From: Lachnospiraceae bacterium
Lineage (GTDB): Bacteria; Bacillota; Clostridia; Lachnospirales; Lachnospiraceae
Length of the DNA: 64,000 bases
NCBI GenBank assembly: GCA_030825115.1
Contig: JAPJQL010000001.1
Coordinates: forward strand, 1-64,000
Direction of reading: 5' to 3'
Positions 17,641-25,569 of this stretch are shown here, piece by piece. The notes below the pieces were generated by a model. It was not told where the DNA came from. It saw only the letters and a program-made list of their open reading frames with translations, and ran no database searches. Both the position numbers and the translations under genes were made by a program. Numbering within the stretch: position 1 is the stretch's first letter; each line of letters begins with the position of its first letter.

Positions 17641-18678
17641 TCAGCCCTTGATCTCCGGCAGTTCCGCCCTCAGATAATCGGCGCGCGCCATATCCAGTTC
17701 TTCTTTGCCAAGGGGCGCTTTTGAGAGCTTCTGCAGGTTGGCCGGCTGGATGCCGAGCATCAGCCGGTAGACCGGACACGGCTCTGTCGTCTCAAGCAGG
17801 CCGTCCTCCAGCCCCGACATCAGCTGGGACAAGAAGATCATCGCATCCCTGCCGGACAGCCTCCGCGCATATTTCAGGACGCCATAAGATTTATATGCCT
17901 CGTCCGCGCACTCCAGACCATGTTTTTCCAGCGCCATCTTCCTGACCTGCCTCTCCTGGGCAACCAGCTGGACTGCCACCCGGTTCACCATATCCAGGAT
18001 TTCCTTCTCCGTCAGTCCCAGCGTCTTCTGGTTGGAGACTTCATACAGAGAGCCATAATTCTCACTGCCCTCTCCATATACCCCTTTGATCGCGGCTCCA
18101 AACCGTCCCATCTCCGCCACAAGCCCGTTGAATTTCTTCCCCATGGACAGGTTCGGAAGATGCAAAAGGACAGAAGCCCTAAGCCCCGTTCCCACATTGG
18201 TCGGAAATGAGGTCAGATACCCGTACTTCTCATCAAAAGCATAGGAAAAACGGGCGTTGATATAATCATCCATCCGGTCGGCGCGCTTCCACAATTCATC
18301 CAGATGCAGCCCTGAGGACTGTACCTGCAGACGGATGTGATCCGTTCCATTCAGCACGATATTCACATCCTCTTCCTCTGATATGATAATACCCGCCGGC
18401 GTTTTCTTGGAAGCGATCGTGGAATTGAATACCCGGCGCTCCCGAAGCGCCCGGCGTTCCAGTTCGCTCAGCTCCGACAGATATGCATACTCATAAGTCT
18501 TCCCTTCCAGAGAACCGATATCCTTCAGTCCGTATTCCAGGCGGCGGATCATCTCCGCGCTCTCTTTTTCGGAGAGCCTGGAAGGAAACGGGTACTGGTC
18601 CCAGTTCCGCACCAGCCGCACGCGGCTGCTGATAATGCCGGGCCGCTTCCGGCCTGTCTGTTCAAACCATTTCATCAT
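17641..18678 (-). CDS. mcsB: Protein arginine kinase McsB
   Basis: A 345-residue ATP:guanido-phosphotransferase. It begins MMKWFEQTGRKRPGIISSRVRLVRN, and the SSRVRLVRN nucleotide-binding motif, NEED-like IISEEEDVN and the C-terminal catalytic core are all present. It phosphorylates arginines on damaged or regulatory proteins, marking them for ClpC-ClpP. It lies 2 bp after mcsA and 34 bp before clpC, so translation is probably coupled. The length matches the family. Confidence 0.97.
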   Translation of the reverse strand: MMKWFEQTGRKRPGIISSRVRLVRNWDQYPFPSRLSEKESAEMIRRLEYGLKDIGSLEGKTYEYAYLSELSELERRALRERRVFNSTIASKKTPAGIIISEEEDVNIVLNGTDHIRLQVQSSGLHLDELWKRADRMDDYINARFSYAFDEKYGYLTSFPTNVGTGLRASVLLHLPNLSMGKKFNGLVAEMGRFGAAIKGVYGEGSENYGSLYEVSNQKTLGLTEKEILDMVNRVAVQLVAQERQVRKMALEKHGLECADEAYKSYGVLKYARRLSGRDAMIFLSQLMSGLEDGLLETTEPCPVYRLMLGIQPANLQKLSKAPLGKEELDMARADYLRAELPEIKG

Positions 18679-18680
18679 CG

Positions 18681-19295
18681 TCAGACTCCTTCTTTCAGCT
18701 CTTTGATCTTATCCCTGCACTGGGCGGCAGTTTCATACTCCTCCCTTGCCAGGGCTTCCTGAAGCCTTGTCTTTAACACGCGGATCTGTTCCTCCACGTT
18801 CTGCTCCGCTTTTGCGGGGACATCGCCTCCTGTCTCCTCCGGCAAAACGTCATCCCCTTCCGGCGCCGCAGATTTTGCTCTGCTCTCCCCCACAGGCTCC
18901 TGGGTCCCGTCCTCGGCAGCCCGGTATCTGGGACGCTTGCCCGTGTGACTGTCACTGCCCTGCAGTTGCTTGATATTGTCACTGATCAGCAGATCGAAGA
19001 CCCCATAGCAGTCCGGGCAGCCAAACCGGCTGTTCTTTACAAACTCTTCATAGCTGGTCTTACAGGTCGGGCATACGACCTGATGCATCTTCTCTTCCTT
19101 ATGGTCTTCCCCGATGCCCAACAGTCCGCTCAAAAGCTTCCCCAGAGGGAAATCACCGTCAAATATGGCGGAATACGGTCCAAAATCCAGTTCCTTCGCA
19201 CACTGGGCGCAGAGATTATGCTCTGTCTTTATCCCGTTGATGACCTCGGTATACTGGATATTGGCTTCTCTGATCTTACAACGTTCACACAACAT
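18681..19295 (-). CDS. mcsA: McsA, activator of the arginine kinase
   Basis: A 204-residue zinc protein. It has four CxxC pairs (CERC, CAQC, CPTC, CPDC) in the first 105 residues and a C-terminal UVR motif (LQEALAREEYETAAQCRDK). McsA binds and activates McsB. A charged, low-complexity linker separates the two parts. AGGAGG precedes the ATG. Confidence 0.93.
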   Translation of the reverse strand: MLCERCKIREANIQYTEVINGIKTEHNLCAQCAKELDFGPYSAIFDGDFPLGKLLSGLLGIGEDHKEEKMHQVVCPTCKTSYEEFVKNSRFGCPDCYGVFDLLISDNIKQLQGSDSHTGKRPRYRAAEDGTQEPVGESRAKSAAPEGDDVLPEETGGDVPAKAEQNVEEQIRVLKTRLQEALAREEYETAAQCRDKIKELKEGV

Positions 19296-19313
19296 AAATC
19301 ATTCCTCCTGATG

Positions 19314-19697
19314 CTACTCCCCGCATCTCCTGGTATAATAATCATAAATCTCATCTACCAGACCGTGAGCTTCTTCGCGGCTGATATCCTTGCAGATCCC
19401 ACGCGCAAGAAGCACGCTCAGATCGCCTTTTAACTCTTCGATCGCCCGGATCTTATCGATATCCAGGGATATCACCGCGCCCCTTCGCCGGTCCAGCTTG
19501 ATGAACCCTTCCTGCCGGAGTACGGAATACGCTTTATTTACAGTATGCATGTTGATCCCGATATTCTCCGCCAGCTGCCGCACAGACGGCAGGGAATCGC
19601 CCTCCCGGATACGGTCCGTGGCGATGCCGATAATAATCTGGTTCCTCAGCTGGATATAGATTGCTTCGTCACTTTCAAAATCAATCTTCATTATCAT
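19314..19697 (-). CDS. GntR-family regulator (YtrA type) heading the clpC operon
   Basis: A 127-residue protein. It has a winged helix-turn-helix with AIYIQLRNQIIIGIA and LPSVRQLAENIGINMHTVNKAYSVL, then a short helical tail of about 50 residues, the YtrA layout. YtrA-type proteins usually repress their own transporter operons; here the downstream genes are mcsA, mcsB and clpC, the place held by CtsR in Bacillus. I infer that it controls this stress operon. Start choice is between 19697 and 19691; GGTGG lies upstream. A frame extending to 19832 would run through the promoter and is rejected. Confidence 0.88.
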   Translation of the reverse strand: MIMKIDFESDEAIYIQLRNQIIIGIATDRIREGDSLPSVRQLAENIGINMHTVNKAYSVLRQEGFIKLDRRRGAVISLDIDKIRAIEELKGDLSVLLARGICKDISREEAHGLVDEIYDYYTRRCGE

Positions 19698-19742
19698 AAA
19701 ACCACCGTCTTTCGTTTTCTCTGTTCTAGAGATGATATAACA

Positions 19743-19771
19743 ATTGTATAACAAAAGGGGAGTTACGTCAA
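19743..19771 (-). promoter_or_regulatory. Sigma-A promoter of the regulator-mcsA-mcsB-clpC operon
   Basis: On the minus strand TTGACG (19766-19771) and TACAAT (19743-19748) are 17 bp apart. The -35 lies in the loop of the terminator of the preceding gene. The sequence around the -10 (TTGTTATACAATTG) is partly palindromic and could be the regulator's operator. Confidence 0.75.
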
Positions 19772-19781
19772 GTAACCCCCC
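19753..19781 (-). terminator. Terminator of the 2-hydroxyacid dehydrogenase-like gene
   Basis: A 10-bp stem with one mismatch (19757-19766 with 19772-19781) is followed on the minus strand by TTTTG. It starts about 10 bp after the stop codon and overlaps the next promoter. Confidence 0.8.
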
Positions 19782-19791
19782 TGTGCCTTTT

Positions 19792-20703
19792 TTATCCTTT
19801 TTCACATCCCAGAAAAGATTCGATATTGTCAAGCACCTTTTCGGTCAAAAGCCCAAACGCCTGCATGGTGCGCCCTGCCGACGCCCCCGCACAGAATACC
19901 CGCGGATGAGAGCTTAAGCTGCCGTCCAAATCACCCAAAGCCCCGGCCGTATCGCAGAAGAAATAATTGTCCCCGCCATCCAGCCATTCTTTCAGGGCCG
20001 CCGCGTCGTGGGAAGGCCCGATGGAAGTGTTGAACATGATCTTGCCGTTTCCAAGGGCGTCAAATTCTTCTTTGTGCAGAAGGATCACATTTTTATTCAG
20101 ACAAGTGAAAATCACGTCATTGTGCGCCAAAAGTTCATGAAGCGGAAGGTACGCAATCCCCCTGGCTTCCTGATCCGGCTTTCTGCTCCTGCTGTAATAG
20201 GATACATCCGCCCCCATAAACTGCATCGCATCCGCAATCATGCCGCCGGAGACGCCGAGACCTACCATGCCCACCTTCAGACCTGTAATCTCCACCGGCT
20301 GCTCCTTCCACATCGGACGGTCGTAGCCATGCAGCAGGCGCACCAGCTCGCAGAGCACATACTCCACCACGCCTCGGTCCCCGTAATCCCGGATTCCAAG
20401 CACCTTGATGCCTCTCTCCCTGGCACAGGCGATATCCACGTTGGCGCTTTCCTCGGAATACAGGCTGCAGCACATCCCGATATAGCGAAGATTCGGACAC
20501 TGCTCAATCACAGCCCTGCCGATTTTTGATGTATAGCTTACCAGCACCCCGTCCGCATCCCCGATCCTTCGGATGATCTCTGCATCATCCTCCGGGATAT
20601 CAGTATGCAGTACCACCTCGTCTGCATAATCATGCAGTTTTACCTCCCCTTCAGCCACCAGGCTGACCGGTTCGATCGCTACCAGCTTCTTAAACGTATT
20701 CAT
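19792..20703 (-). CDS. D-2-hydroxyacid dehydrogenase family protein lacking the usual catalytic residues
   Basis: A 303-residue NAD-binding protein. The nucleotide fold is recognisable (VGMVGLGVSGGMIADAMQFMG, then YYSRSRKP). In active members an Arg follows Asn in the NxxRG motif, a Glu comes next, and a His lies in TPHxxG. Here these read FNTSIGPS, no clear Glu, and FCAGASAGRT. All three positions seem changed, so the ordinary reaction is doubtful. The preceding gene is an aspartate-dehydrogenase-like protein 36 bp upstream. A dehydrogenase with a different chemistry or a regulatory role are both possible. Confidence 0.8.
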   Translation of the reverse strand: MNTFKKLVAIEPVSLVAEGEVKLHDYADEVVLHTDIPEDDAEIIRRIGDADGVLVSYTSKIGRAVIEQCPNLRYIGMCCSLYSEESANVDIACARERGIKVLGIRDYGDRGVVEYVLCELVRLLHGYDRPMWKEQPVEITGLKVGMVGLGVSGGMIADAMQFMGADVSYYSRSRKPDQEARGIAYLPLHELLAHNDVIFTCLNKNVILLHKEEFDALGNGKIMFNTSIGPSHDAAALKEWLDGGDNYFFCDTAGALGDLDGSLSSHPRVFCAGASAGRTMQAFGLLTEKVLDNIESFLGCEKG

Positions 20704-20739
20704 ACATCTTTCTCCTTCCCCAACATTCTATGATCTGAT

Positions 20740-21525
20740 TTAAAATACAATCGGAGACACGATATTTCTGAGCACTGCAACCACGCTCCACCCGGCGATA
20801 GCGCTCGTACTGGAATAGATATCCACAACAGCCTTTATGCCCTCGGTCTCCGCAACGATGCAGTGGTCATCCCCGATCATTCCGGGAACACTGAAAATAT
20901 TCACCCTCGTCTGCTCCGGACCGGCTGAGGCAAGGGAAGAAGCTACCGCTACATTCACCCTGGTCGGAAGCAGGGCGATCGCCTCCTTTGCATTGCCTGC
21001 AAATACCTGGCGGTCCTCGTCCTCCAGCATCAGCGACTCCTCAAACAAAGGCGTTCCTTCCAGAGACTTCGGCCCTTTTCTTGTTGTGATTCCTGCCTTC
21101 ACTTCCCCCATCAGGGATACAGTCCGCAGCACATCAAACCCGCCCACTGCGCCGGACGCGATATAGACCCTCGTGCCATGAGCCGACGCGGTATCCTTCA
21201 CTTTCTCATAAAATTCATCATCTGCAAATGCTCCGATGGAAACCACGACCAGACTGCTGCCTGATGACAGGATCCGGATCGCGGAGTCCTTGACCAGTTC
21301 TACCGATGCCGCCTCCGCAACATAGTCCGGCTTCAGAGCCAGCAATTCATCCAGGGTTGTGCAGGCAGCACAGCCCGTCTTTTCAGCCAGGGCAGCCGCA
21401 GTCTTCTGGTTCCGCCCCATAACGCCGACCAGCTCATACTCCTCCAACAGACCGTTTTTCCATGCATCTGCAATGATCTCTGATAAAAAACCTGTTCCCA
21501 TAATTCCAAGCCTTAACTTACTCAT
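20740..21525 (-). CDS. Aspartate dehydrogenase-like NAD(P)-binding protein
   Basis: About 261 residues. An N-terminal Rossmann fold (LGIMGTGFLSEIIADAW) is followed by an aspartate/homoserine dehydrogenase-like domain with YIASGAVGGFDVLR, as in the NadX/DUF108 family. NadX oxidises aspartate to iminoaspartate for NAD synthesis, but no nadA or nadC is near, and the next gene is a 2-hydroxyacid dehydrogenase-fold protein, so a different small-acid substrate is possible. The second Met at 21525 has the better ribosome spacing (GGGAG, 7 bp); 21531 is the alternative. Confidence 0.78.
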   Translation of the reverse strand: MSKLRLGIMGTGFLSEIIADAWKNGLLEEYELVGVMGRNQKTAAALAEKTGCAACTTLDELLALKPDYVAEAASVELVKDSAIRILSSGSSLVVVSIGAFADDEFYEKVKDTASAHGTRVYIASGAVGGFDVLRTVSLMGEVKAGITTRKGPKSLEGTPLFEESLMLEDEDRQVFAGNAKEAIALLPTRVNVAVASSLASAGPEQTRVNIFSVPGMIGDDHCIVAETEGIKAVVDIYSSTSAIAGWSVVAVLRNIVSPIVF

Positions 21526-21617
21526 ATCCATGCTCCCTTTCCTGCAGCACTTTCAACGGTGTGCATGATGAAAGGAAAAGCCCTGTCTTCCAGAACTTTT
21601 CCCTCATCTGTTTTGTT

Positions 21618-23165
21618 TTATTTATCATCTAAATCAAAAAACTCAAAATCATCGTCTTCGTCGTCCAGGAAACCATCTTCCTCCTGTACCTCGGTTGCCG
21701 CAGCCGCTTCCTTCGCAAGCCTTGCCGCAATCGCCGCTTCCACATCTTCTGCCGGCATTACCGCTTTTTTCTTCACCGGCTCTTTGCCTGCCGGCTCAGG
21801 CAGATACGCATCCTGAGCTGCATCTTCAAATGAATCAGACCGTTCAGCCTCATCATAGTCATCTTCCACGCCCATCATATAGCGCTCTTCTTTGCTCAGC
21901 TTTCTGCCGTGTGATGCATGAGCGGCATGCTTCCTCTGGGGAGCATCCACATCGTCATCATCCTCATCCGGCTCCGGTCCCTTTTTCCTGCCGCCGGATA
22001 CCAGAACCACAACCAGCGCAATTGCCAGAATACCGGCCAGCACGCCAAGACCGATGATGATATAGAGACGAACCTTAAAATCATCCAACAGAAGGTTGTA
22101 ATCCTCAAGCGCCTTTACCTGCTCAGGCGTCAGCGCCCCGGCGTTTGCCGGATAGTATTTCTGGACGGTCTTTTCCGTCTTATCGTAACGGTAGAAACCA
22201 GGTTCTCCGTCCCCAATCCTTCCATAGAAAATACAGTAATCTGCAACCTCTTCTTCGCCCAGCGTCCAGCCCTGGAGACGGGTGTCCCCGATTGCGATGG
22301 AACGCTCTTTAAACTCTGCGGGGATCTGAAGATCTTCCGGCCAGGACAGGAACTCAATCTTCTTAGCAGAGACGTTCAGCTCTGCCAGAACCTCCAGTTC
22401 TGCCGGCACTGCCGCTTCACTGCCGCCAATGCTGTCGCCGCCCTCCACCTTGTTGACCGTGATGGTGTAGCTCTTAACCGTAGTACCGTCTTCTGCCCTG
22501 ACATTGCATACGACCTTATTCTCGCCTGCTGCCAGCGCATCACCGCCTTCTACCGTGACCGTTGCATTGTCATTGTTGGCAAGAGCGCTGACGGTGAGCC
22601 GTTCGGTGTCCATCCCTACGCTGGTGCTGTAATTCTCCGTAGCCGGGGTAAAGGCCGGATTCAGGACACCCGGGGAAATCTGAAGAGACTTCAGCGTAGC
22701 ATCCGTGGACGAGGTTTCCAGACCTGCAATAGTAATCTTGGAAGAACCTTCTTTTTCCATCGTAAGAACCTGACCGTCATTGTCATATCCTTCCCAGTCA
22801 GATACGGTGATGTTCGCCGTCCCAGCCTGCAAAGCCTTAAACCGCAGGGTCGTCACGACTTCCGTTGCCCCCGGGGCGCTCCGCACTACGATTGCTCCGG
22901 TACCGCCGCTGGCATTCTCCGATCCACCGAGAAACTCAAGCAGCGTATCCTCATAGGCCAGCATCACCTTGGTGTCCCCAAGGGTTTCGCCGCTGACGCT
23001 GGTAAACTTCATCGTTACATCAACTTCCTCTCCCACCTTGACCGACGGGTCGGAAAATGAAATCTTGGCGGTCGCCGCCAAACTGCTTATCATACAATAT
23101 GGTGTCATGGACACGATCATGCCTGCCAGCAGGCTGCATATCCACTGTCGTACTCTTCTGTTCAT
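21618..23165 (-). CDS. Surface protein with cohesin-like and cadherin-like domains and a membrane anchor
   Basis: A 515-residue protein. Signal peptide 1-30, then a cohesin-type beta-sandwich (about 32-150, starting KISFSDPSVKVGEEVDVTM) and a cadherin-like beta-sandwich (about 158-245, with FTPATENYSTSVG and YTITVN). One transmembrane helix (about 365-390) is followed by a cytoplasmic tail of about 125 residues rich in Asp/Glu. Cohesins bind dockerins in cellulosomes, but similar domains occur on other surface proteins; no dockerin is visible here. It lies 50 bp after the glucosaminidase gene, which carries a similar cadherin-like domain, so both may act at one envelope site. Confidence 0.75.
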   Translation of the reverse strand: MNRRVRQWICSLLAGMIVSMTPYCMISSLAATAKISFSDPSVKVGEEVDVTMKFTSVSGETLGDTKVMLAYEDTLLEFLGGSENASGGTGAIVVRSAPGATEVVTTLRFKALQAGTANITVSDWEGYDNDGQVLTMEKEGSSKITIAGLETSSTDATLKSLQISPGVLNPAFTPATENYSTSVGMDTERLTVSALANNDNATVTVEGGDALAAGENKVVCNVRAEDGTTVKSYTITVNKVEGGDSIGGSEAAVPAELEVLAELNVSAKKIEFLSWPEDLQIPAEFKERSIAIGDTRLQGWTLGEEEVADYCIFYGRIGDGEPGFYRYDKTEKTVQKYYPANAGALTPEQVKALEDYNLLLDDFKVRLYIIIGLGVLAGILAIALVVVLVSGGRKKGPEPDEDDDDVDAPQRKHAAHASHGRKLSKEERYMMGVEDDYDEAERSDSFEDAAQDAYLPEPAGKEPVKKKAVMPAEDVEAAIAARLAKEAAAATEVQEEDGFLDDEDDDFEFFDLDDK

Positions 23166-23215
23166 AAAGTCTCCTGTCTTTTTTCTTCCTGCATATTATT
23201 CATCTGGACACAGCG

Positions 23216-25336
23216 TCATCCCGCCGGACTGATCACGATCACATTATCGCCGCCCGGAGTTCCCACACTTCCGCCATCCGGCGCCGGAGATGAAGTTCCG
23301 TTTCCTACGTTGCTAAATCCCGGTCCGCCGTTGCTGATACCCGGTCCGCCATTGCTGATACCTGGTCCGCCCAATGGGCCTGCCGGATTTCCTCCGCCTG
23401 ACACATTGCCGATTCCGGAATTGTAGGTAGGTCCGTTGGTCTGCCTTACCACATGAATGACGTACTGCCTCAGCGTTCCGTTCCCGGCTTTTACGGTGAC
23501 AGTAATGTCGTTATTGCCGCTCTGCAGCTGGATATTCCCTGTTCCGCTGATGCTCGCCTCCGAATTCAGTGCATTCGCATAGATATTTACACTGGATACG
23601 GAGTGGTCCACGATCAAGTCATAAGATGCCGTATCCTTGTTGAAGGTAGGCGTCAATACAAAGCCCTCTGCGCCAAGGCTTCCCAGCTTGTTGTTCGGGC
23701 TGCCGTCGAGCGTCGGCTTCACACTCGGCGATGCCGGCATATTCGTATAGACCGGGATCTTGAATTTTAAAGCCGTGTTCTTCAGTTCCGAAGAAAATCC
23801 CTCCGCAAATATAGCGCCTTCGGATGCCGCTCCGTCCACATTGGTCATGTACTGGTGCTTGTACATATTGCTGCCCTGCACATTGTATTTTTTCAAATAG
23901 AATGTATCCTGGCCTGCACTCGTATAGTTCGTTCCGTAAAACTGGGCGCCGCCGACGATGGATGCCTCCGGCGAATTCCAGGGCCTGCCATAGCTTCCTG
24001 ACTGGGATGCGTACCACAGTCCCCTCTCTACGGCCCCCATGCCGTCCGACGCATAAGCGCCCACATTGAAATAATTGTAAATGCCGTTGTATCCGGCATA
24101 GTTCCCCTTGATAGAATTGCCCCGTCCGTCACTGCCCTGTTCCTGGATGATCATGGCTGCAATCACATAAGGATTCACACCGGACTGGGCTGCAGCATTC
24201 ATAATGATATCCACATAGTTGACACTTCCCGTCATAACGGACGACCCGTTTCCCGACGGACTGCCGCCGGAGTCAGAAGGGTTTGATACTCCCGGACCAC
24301 CGCTAACCACGCCGGGACCATATACGGTAGCCACGCGCGGAACATCCTTCTTGCTGATGGATGCCGTAGGCGCTTCAAAGCTGACCTGATCCTGGTTTCC
24401 CGAAGGCGCTGACGCATCCCCGGAACCGCCGTTTGTACTTTCGCCCCCCGACGGAACCACTACGACTGCGCTGGAACCGCCGCCAGGACCGCTTCCTCCC
24501 GGTCCTCCCGGACCGGCTCCGGTATTCCCGCCGCTCTGATCCGTACCGCCTGTTCCTGCGCCCACCGATGCCTGGCGCTCCATAAAAGTTCCCTTTAAGA
24601 GCGATTCCAACCCTTCTCGCGTATGGACAGCCGGGTCATATCCATGTGTCATGAACTGGAAGACCGACACTTCATCCAGAAAATTCCTCGGATCCATATA
24701 ATACCGCAGGATATCCTCGGAAGCCATCACCCAGGTGCTGCCGTCAAATCCGGTCCATGTACTGGTATCCCAGTTATAAGCGCCGTCCATCGTTGATTTA
24801 AAAGAAGAGATACTGTTTTTATGTACCAGGTTCCGTCCCAGAACGCCCTCATTCTGGATCACGGTATTCCAGTCAAGCCCTGTGTTCTGTGCGATAAATA
24901 CCCAGTTTGGGTATTTTGCATGAAGCTGACGCAGGCTGTCTTTATAGCTGTCCGGAAATCCCTGGGCATTCAGATATGATTCAAAATTCGAATCATGGGT
25001 ATACGCGACCGGAAAACTGATATAGGTGCTCAGCGCATATCCCGTCACTGCTGCGCCGCCAGAACCGTAAAACCGGATCTGATACCACAGCTTCCCGTCT
25101 GTTCCCGTTGTCTCACCGATGACCGTAACCGCCGCATTCCTCGACAGCTTCGTCACCTGGCTGTAGCCGGTTCCCGGTCCGCTTCTGACATTTAAAGAGG
25201 AAGCATTGACCGTAGCCGACCGCTCTGTATAAGCGTAAGTCTTAAGTACCGGCGTCACCATGCCCAGAGGAGCCTGAACCCCCAGCATCAGCCCCATGAC
25301 GGCCGCCAGTCCTTTTTTCCATGACCATTTTTTCAT
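23216..25336 (-). CDS. Secreted N-acetylglucosaminidase (GH73-like) with SH3 and cadherin-like domains
   Basis: A 706-residue secreted protein. Signal peptide, then a bacterial SH3 domain (about 40-105, VNASSLNVRSGPGTGYSQV), a lead region with YPNWVFIAQNTGLDW, a Gly/Ser/Pro-rich linker of about 110 residues, the glucosaminidase domain with catalytic Glu in AAMIIQEQGSDG and YNYFNVGAY, a cadherin-like domain, and a Gly/Pro-rich tail with three GGPGISN-type repeats. It should cut the peptidoglycan glycan strand. The long linker splits two parts that are normally close. ATG at 25336 has AAGGAG; the promoter with a palindromic spacer is at 25393-25422. The surface-protein gene follows. Confidence 0.88.
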   Translation of the reverse strand: MKKWSWKKGLAAVMGLMLGVQAPLGMVTPVLKTYAYTERSATVNASSLNVRSGPGTGYSQVTKLSRNAAVTVIGETTGTDGKLWYQIRFYGSGGAAVTGYALSTYISFPVAYTHDSNFESYLNAQGFPDSYKDSLRQLHAKYPNWVFIAQNTGLDWNTVIQNEGVLGRNLVHKNSISSFKSTMDGAYNWDTSTWTGFDGSTWVMASEDILRYYMDPRNFLDEVSVFQFMTHGYDPAVHTREGLESLLKGTFMERQASVGAGTGGTDQSGGNTGAGPGGPGGSGPGGGSSAVVVVPSGGESTNGGSGDASAPSGNQDQVSFEAPTASISKKDVPRVATVYGPGVVSGGPGVSNPSDSGGSPSGNGSSVMTGSVNYVDIIMNAAAQSGVNPYVIAAMIIQEQGSDGRGNSIKGNYAGYNGIYNYFNVGAYASDGMGAVERGLWYASQSGSYGRPWNSPEASIVGGAQFYGTNYTSAGQDTFYLKKYNVQGSNMYKHQYMTNVDGAASEGAIFAEGFSSELKNTALKFKIPVYTNMPASPSVKPTLDGSPNNKLGSLGAEGFVLTPTFNKDTASYDLIVDHSVSSVNIYANALNSEASISGTGNIQLQSGNNDITVTVKAGNGTLRQYVIHVVRQTNGPTYNSGIGNVSGGGNPAGPLGGPGISNGGPGISNGGPGFSNVGNGTSSPAPDGGSVGTPGGDNVIVISPAG
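23310..23372 (-). repeat. Three tandem 21-bp repeats in the glucosaminidase tail
   Basis: Units at 23310-23330, 23331-23351 and 23352-23372 encode GGPGFSN, GGPGISN and GGPGISN. The two later units differ at two bases. Copy number could vary by slippage. Confidence 0.85.
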
Positions 25337-25392
25337 TCTTTTCTCCTTGGTATGGAAGAAGTTCAAATTTCCTCCATTTTTACATTACTGTT

Positions 25393-25422
25393 ATTATAAT
25401 GACAAATCATATGATATGTCAA
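25393..25422 (-). promoter_or_regulatory. Promoter of the glucosaminidase gene with palindromic spacer
   Basis: On the minus strand TTGACA (25417-25422) and TATAAT (25393-25398) are 18 bp apart. The spacer and its flanks (25401-25420) form an imperfect 20-bp palindrome with core ATCATATGAT and arms GACA/TGTC. A repressor bound here would block polymerase. Confidence 0.85.
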
Positions 25423-25510
25423 CCAAATCAAAAAAACTTCACACAATTGGAATAATTTGTAAGAAAGACTTAAATGTTTGTTAAATTGCCCGATACCATG
25501 ATTTCCACAT

Positions 25511-25559
25511 AAAAAATGCTGCCTGACCCCGCTTCTTTTGCCGGGATACGGCAGCATTT
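25511..25559 (-). terminator. Terminator of the M24-fold gene
   Basis: On the minus strand AAATGCTGCC and GGCAGCATTT pair, followed by TTTTAT. It begins about 10 bp after the stop codon at 25570. Confidence 0.85.
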
Positions 25560-25569
25560 CTTTCCTATT

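Noticed and set aside
21918..23060. Plus-strand open frame of 380 codons
   Set aside because: It is antisense to the cohesin-like gene, whose domains, signal peptide and ribosome site are convincing; the antisense product shows no family.
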